A stretch of 5,907 nucleotides of DNA from an uncultured Ruminococcus sp. (lineage in GTDB: Bacteria; Bacillota; Clostridia; Oscillospirales; Acutalibacteraceae), in contig CACXHC010000211.1 in assembly GCA_902767285.1 (NCBI GenBank), positions 1 through 5,907 of the forward strand, in the 5' to 3' direction. The notes beneath the pieces were generated by a model. It searched no databases, was not told where the DNA came from, and saw nothing but the letters and a program-made list of their open reading frames with translations. This document shows positions 1-5,907 of the stretch, in pieces (the stretch's first letter is position 1; each line of letters starts with the position of its first letter). The position numbers were made by a program, and so were the translations under genes.

Positions 1-36
1 ACTTTAATTGTAAAAAATATTTACTCAATACGATGG

Positions 37-75
37 AAACAAATCCGACTGCGGCGTTTGCAGTCGGATTTGTTT
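37..75 (+). terminator. Intrinsic terminator (strong hairpin) upstream of the rpoBC promoter
   Basis: Positions 37-52 and 60-75 are perfect reverse complements (16 bp), separated by a 7-base loop (GGCGTTT, 53-59). The GC-rich core (TCCGACTGC paired with GCAGTCGGA) is flanked by A-rich and T-rich ends, so the 3' side finishes TTTGTTT, as in a Rho-independent terminator. The mirror arrangement means it could also work on the minus strand. It most likely ends the transcription unit to the left, which in many bacteria is rplJ-rplL, but no part of that gene can be identified in bases 1-36. The hairpin is seen directly; its role and orientation are inferred. Confidence 0.8.
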
Positions 76-279
76 ACGACCATAGAAAATTAGATGAAAA
101 GCATAAAATTTATACAATTAAAGTTTTTTTGCTTCTTTTTTTTCAAAAAAAGAAGAGAAAAAGAATAGTGAAAGCTCGAAAACAGCATAAAAAGCAACCC
201 GAGCCGAGCGTTTGTGGCAAAGTACAGCTCAGGAGAGGTGATTTTTTTTAAAAAAGTATAAAAAAAGATAAAATAGGGC
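76..279. other. A/T-rich intergenic stretch without a recognisable gene
   Basis: No open frame here looks like a protein and no known RNA family is recognised. The stretch contains homopolymer runs: T-rich at 124-143 abutting A-rich at 145-151, with CTTC/GAAG flanks that fold back at 132-155 around almost no loop. An imperfect hairpin (GAGC at 206-209 with GCTC at 227-230) is followed eight bases later by eight Ts (242-249). The last part (about 242-275) consists of A and T tracts just upstream of the -35 box and may act as an UP element for the alpha subunit C-terminal domains. That role is inferred from position and composition only. Confidence 0.5.
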
Positions 280-308
280 TTGACAAATCAATGGAAATAA
301 TGTATAAT
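280..308 (+). promoter_or_regulatory. Consensus sigma-A (sigma-70 type) promoter for rpoBC
   Basis: The -35 box TTGACA (280-285) and the -10 box TATAAT (303-308) are both perfect consensus matches with the ideal 17-base spacer (286-302). Transcription is expected to start near 314-316, within the A run after TATAATTT. A/T tracts upstream (about 242-275) fit an UP element. This predicts strong, growth-rate-linked housekeeping transcription, as expected for core polymerase subunits. It lies downstream of the terminator at 37-75, so rpoBC can be transcribed independently of whatever lies upstream. The start site is inferred, not measured. Confidence 0.9.
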
Positions 309-326
309 TTAAAAATGTATCAAAAT

Positions 327-340
327 AGCTCTTTCGGGCT
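327..340 (+). promoter_or_regulatory. Small hairpin near the 5' end of the rpoBC transcript
   Basis: AGCTC (327-331) pairs with GGGCT (336-340) around the four-base loop TTTC, giving five pairs including one G-T (G-U) wobble. It begins only about a dozen bases after the predicted transcription start, a position where a hairpin can protect an mRNA from 5'-end decay. The pairing is visible; the stabilising role is a guess. Confidence 0.35.
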
Positions 341-356
341 GGGGAAAAGTAAAAAA

Positions 357-383
357 ATGAAAAACATATCGCAAATGCACTAA
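357..383 (+). CDS. Possible leader peptide ORF 1 (MKNISQMH)
   Basis: ATG at 357 opens an eight-codon frame ending in TAA at 381-383. A weak purine-rich GGGGA lies at 341-345, about 11 bases upstream. The reading frame overlaps the 5' arm (370-381) of the proposed attenuator stem, so translation could influence folding. Its stop codon is followed immediately by an in-frame GTG (384), from which a further frame stays open to 440. An ORF this short can easily arise by chance. The peptide is not recognised and no function is proposed beyond a possible regulatory role. Confidence 0.2.
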   Translation: MKNISQMH

Positions 384-447
384 GTGGAGGTAATTTTCGC
401 AAAGAAATTTATGCAAGTATACAAAAGTGAATTTGCGTGATTTTTTT
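370..447 (+). terminator. Candidate attenuator (terminator-like stem plus T tract) in the rpoB leader
   Basis: CGCAAAT (370-376) pairs with ATTTGCG (431-437), and after one G/A mismatch CACT (378-381) pairs with AGTG (426-429). That gives eleven pairs. Three bases after the stem come seven Ts (441-447), with a second T7 at 452-458. The 44-base loop can itself fold, roughly TTTC 395-398 with GAAA 404-407. A second CGCAAA (398-403) could compete for the same 3' arm (TTTGCG 432-437). The geometry resembles a conditional Rho-independent terminator, although the stem is A/T-rich and the loop large, so termination would be partial. Attenuation ahead of rpoB is known in E. coli; extending it to this sequence is inference. 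Confidence 0.4.
411..440 (+). CDS. Possible leader peptide ORF 2 (MQVYKSEFA)
   Basis: ATG at 411 opens nine codons ending in TGA at 438-440, exactly between the attenuator stem and its T tract. A ribosome on this frame would cover the 3' arm (426-437) and prevent the terminator from forming. A strong GGAGG lies at 386-390, but 20 bases upstream, which is too far unless the small fold at about 392-409 brings it closer. The same frame could also start at GTG 384, giving 18 residues. The peptide is not recognised. The placement is suggestive, but chance is not excluded. Confidence 0.2.
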   Translation: MQVYKSEFA

Positions 448-491
448 ACTCTTTTTTTAGCTGAATGTGCTTTTTGTACAAATAACAAGAT

Positions 492-496
492 AGGAG
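492..496 (+). promoter_or_regulatory. Ribosome binding site of rpoB (long spacing)
   Basis: AGGAG at 492-496, within AGGAGTGA, matches the anti-Shine-Dalgarno sequence. Thirteen bases separate it from the ATG at 510, longer than the usual five to nine. There is no alternative start closer to it in the rpoB frame, which has a TAA stop at 483-485. The site therefore supports 510 as the start despite the loose spacing. Confidence 0.6.
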
Positions 497-509
497 TGAC
501 AGTAAGCCT

Positions 510-5907
<5,398 letters not shown>

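Larger units (their letters stand above)
315..509 (+). promoter_or_regulatory. Long structured 5' leader of the rpoBC mRNA
   Basis: If transcription starts near 315, the mRNA carries about 195 untranslated bases before rpoB. The leader holds, in order, a small hairpin (327-340), a possible eight-residue ORF (357-383), a free-standing Shine-Dalgarno-like GGAGG (386-390), a possible nine-residue ORF (411-440), a long-range stem ending at 437 followed by T7 (441-447) and another T7 (452-458), and finally the rpoB ribosome binding site. This arrangement suggests control by premature termination. No known riboswitch or ribosomal-protein leader family was recognised. The function is inferred. Confidence 0.55.

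Noticed and set aside
132..155. CTTC-T8/A7-GAAG fold-back as a terminator
   Set aside because: The arms meet with only about two bases between them and are almost pure A/T, so the hairpin would be weak. No T tract follows on the + strand.
231..241. AGGAGAGGTGA as a ribosome binding site
   Set aside because: It is followed by T and A tracts with no start codon at a usable distance and no open frame, and it lies upstream of the promoter.
204..249. Imperfect hairpin (206-209 with 227-230) followed by eight Ts, as a second terminator
   Set aside because: The stem is short and bulged, and eight bases separate it from the T run, outside usual terminator geometry. It is mentioned only as a weak possibility in the intergenic entry.
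33..251. A 72-codon open frame on the + strand starting ATG at 33
   Set aside because: Its first part is simply the terminator hairpin translated, followed by homopolymer-driven Phe/Lys runs. It has no ribosome binding site and no protein-like composition, so it is not called as a gene.

Overview
This window holds the core transcription locus of a low-to-moderate GC Gram-positive bacterium, most likely a member of Clostridia (an Oscillospirales/Ruminococcaceae-type gut anaerobe is my best guess). It contains a complete rpoB (RNA polymerase beta) and the first 462 codons of rpoC (beta'), both on the + strand. The assignment rests on a Bacillus/Clostridium-type beta that lacks the two large proteobacterial insertions (betai4 and betai9), strong purine-rich ribosome binding sites, a consensus sigma-A promoter, and A/T-rich codon choice with many AGA arginine codons. 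The genus cannot be fixed from the sequence alone.

Layout: positions 1-36 hold nothing I can assign. Positions 37-75 form a perfect 16-bp inverted repeat that reads as an intrinsic terminator, presumably closing the upstream transcription unit (in many bacteria rplJ-rplL, but that gene is not visible). Positions 76-279 are A/T-rich and contain no convincing gene. A perfect-consensus housekeeping promoter (TTGACA, 17 bp, TATAAT) lies at 280-308. It gives a long leader of about 195 nt (about 315-509) that contains a small hairpin, two possible very short leader ORFs and a terminator-like structure followed by T tracts. rpoB runs 510-4499. After a 20-nt gap with a strong ribosome binding site, rpoC starts at 4520 and runs off the end of the window just after the catalytic NADFDGDQM motif.

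How it works together: beta and beta' form the two pincers and active centre of RNA polymerase and are made from one mRNA in equal amounts. The terminator plus private promoter suggests rpoBC is set independently of the upstream operon, and the structured leader suggests further control by premature termination (inference).

No new multi-gene system is present. The points worth a second look are the candidate attenuator with leader ORFs, an unusually long and very acidic C-terminal tail on beta, a roughly 27-residue insertion in the beta C-terminal region, a 7-residue insertion beside the beta' zipper, and a proline in the rifampicin pocket where glutamine is usual.
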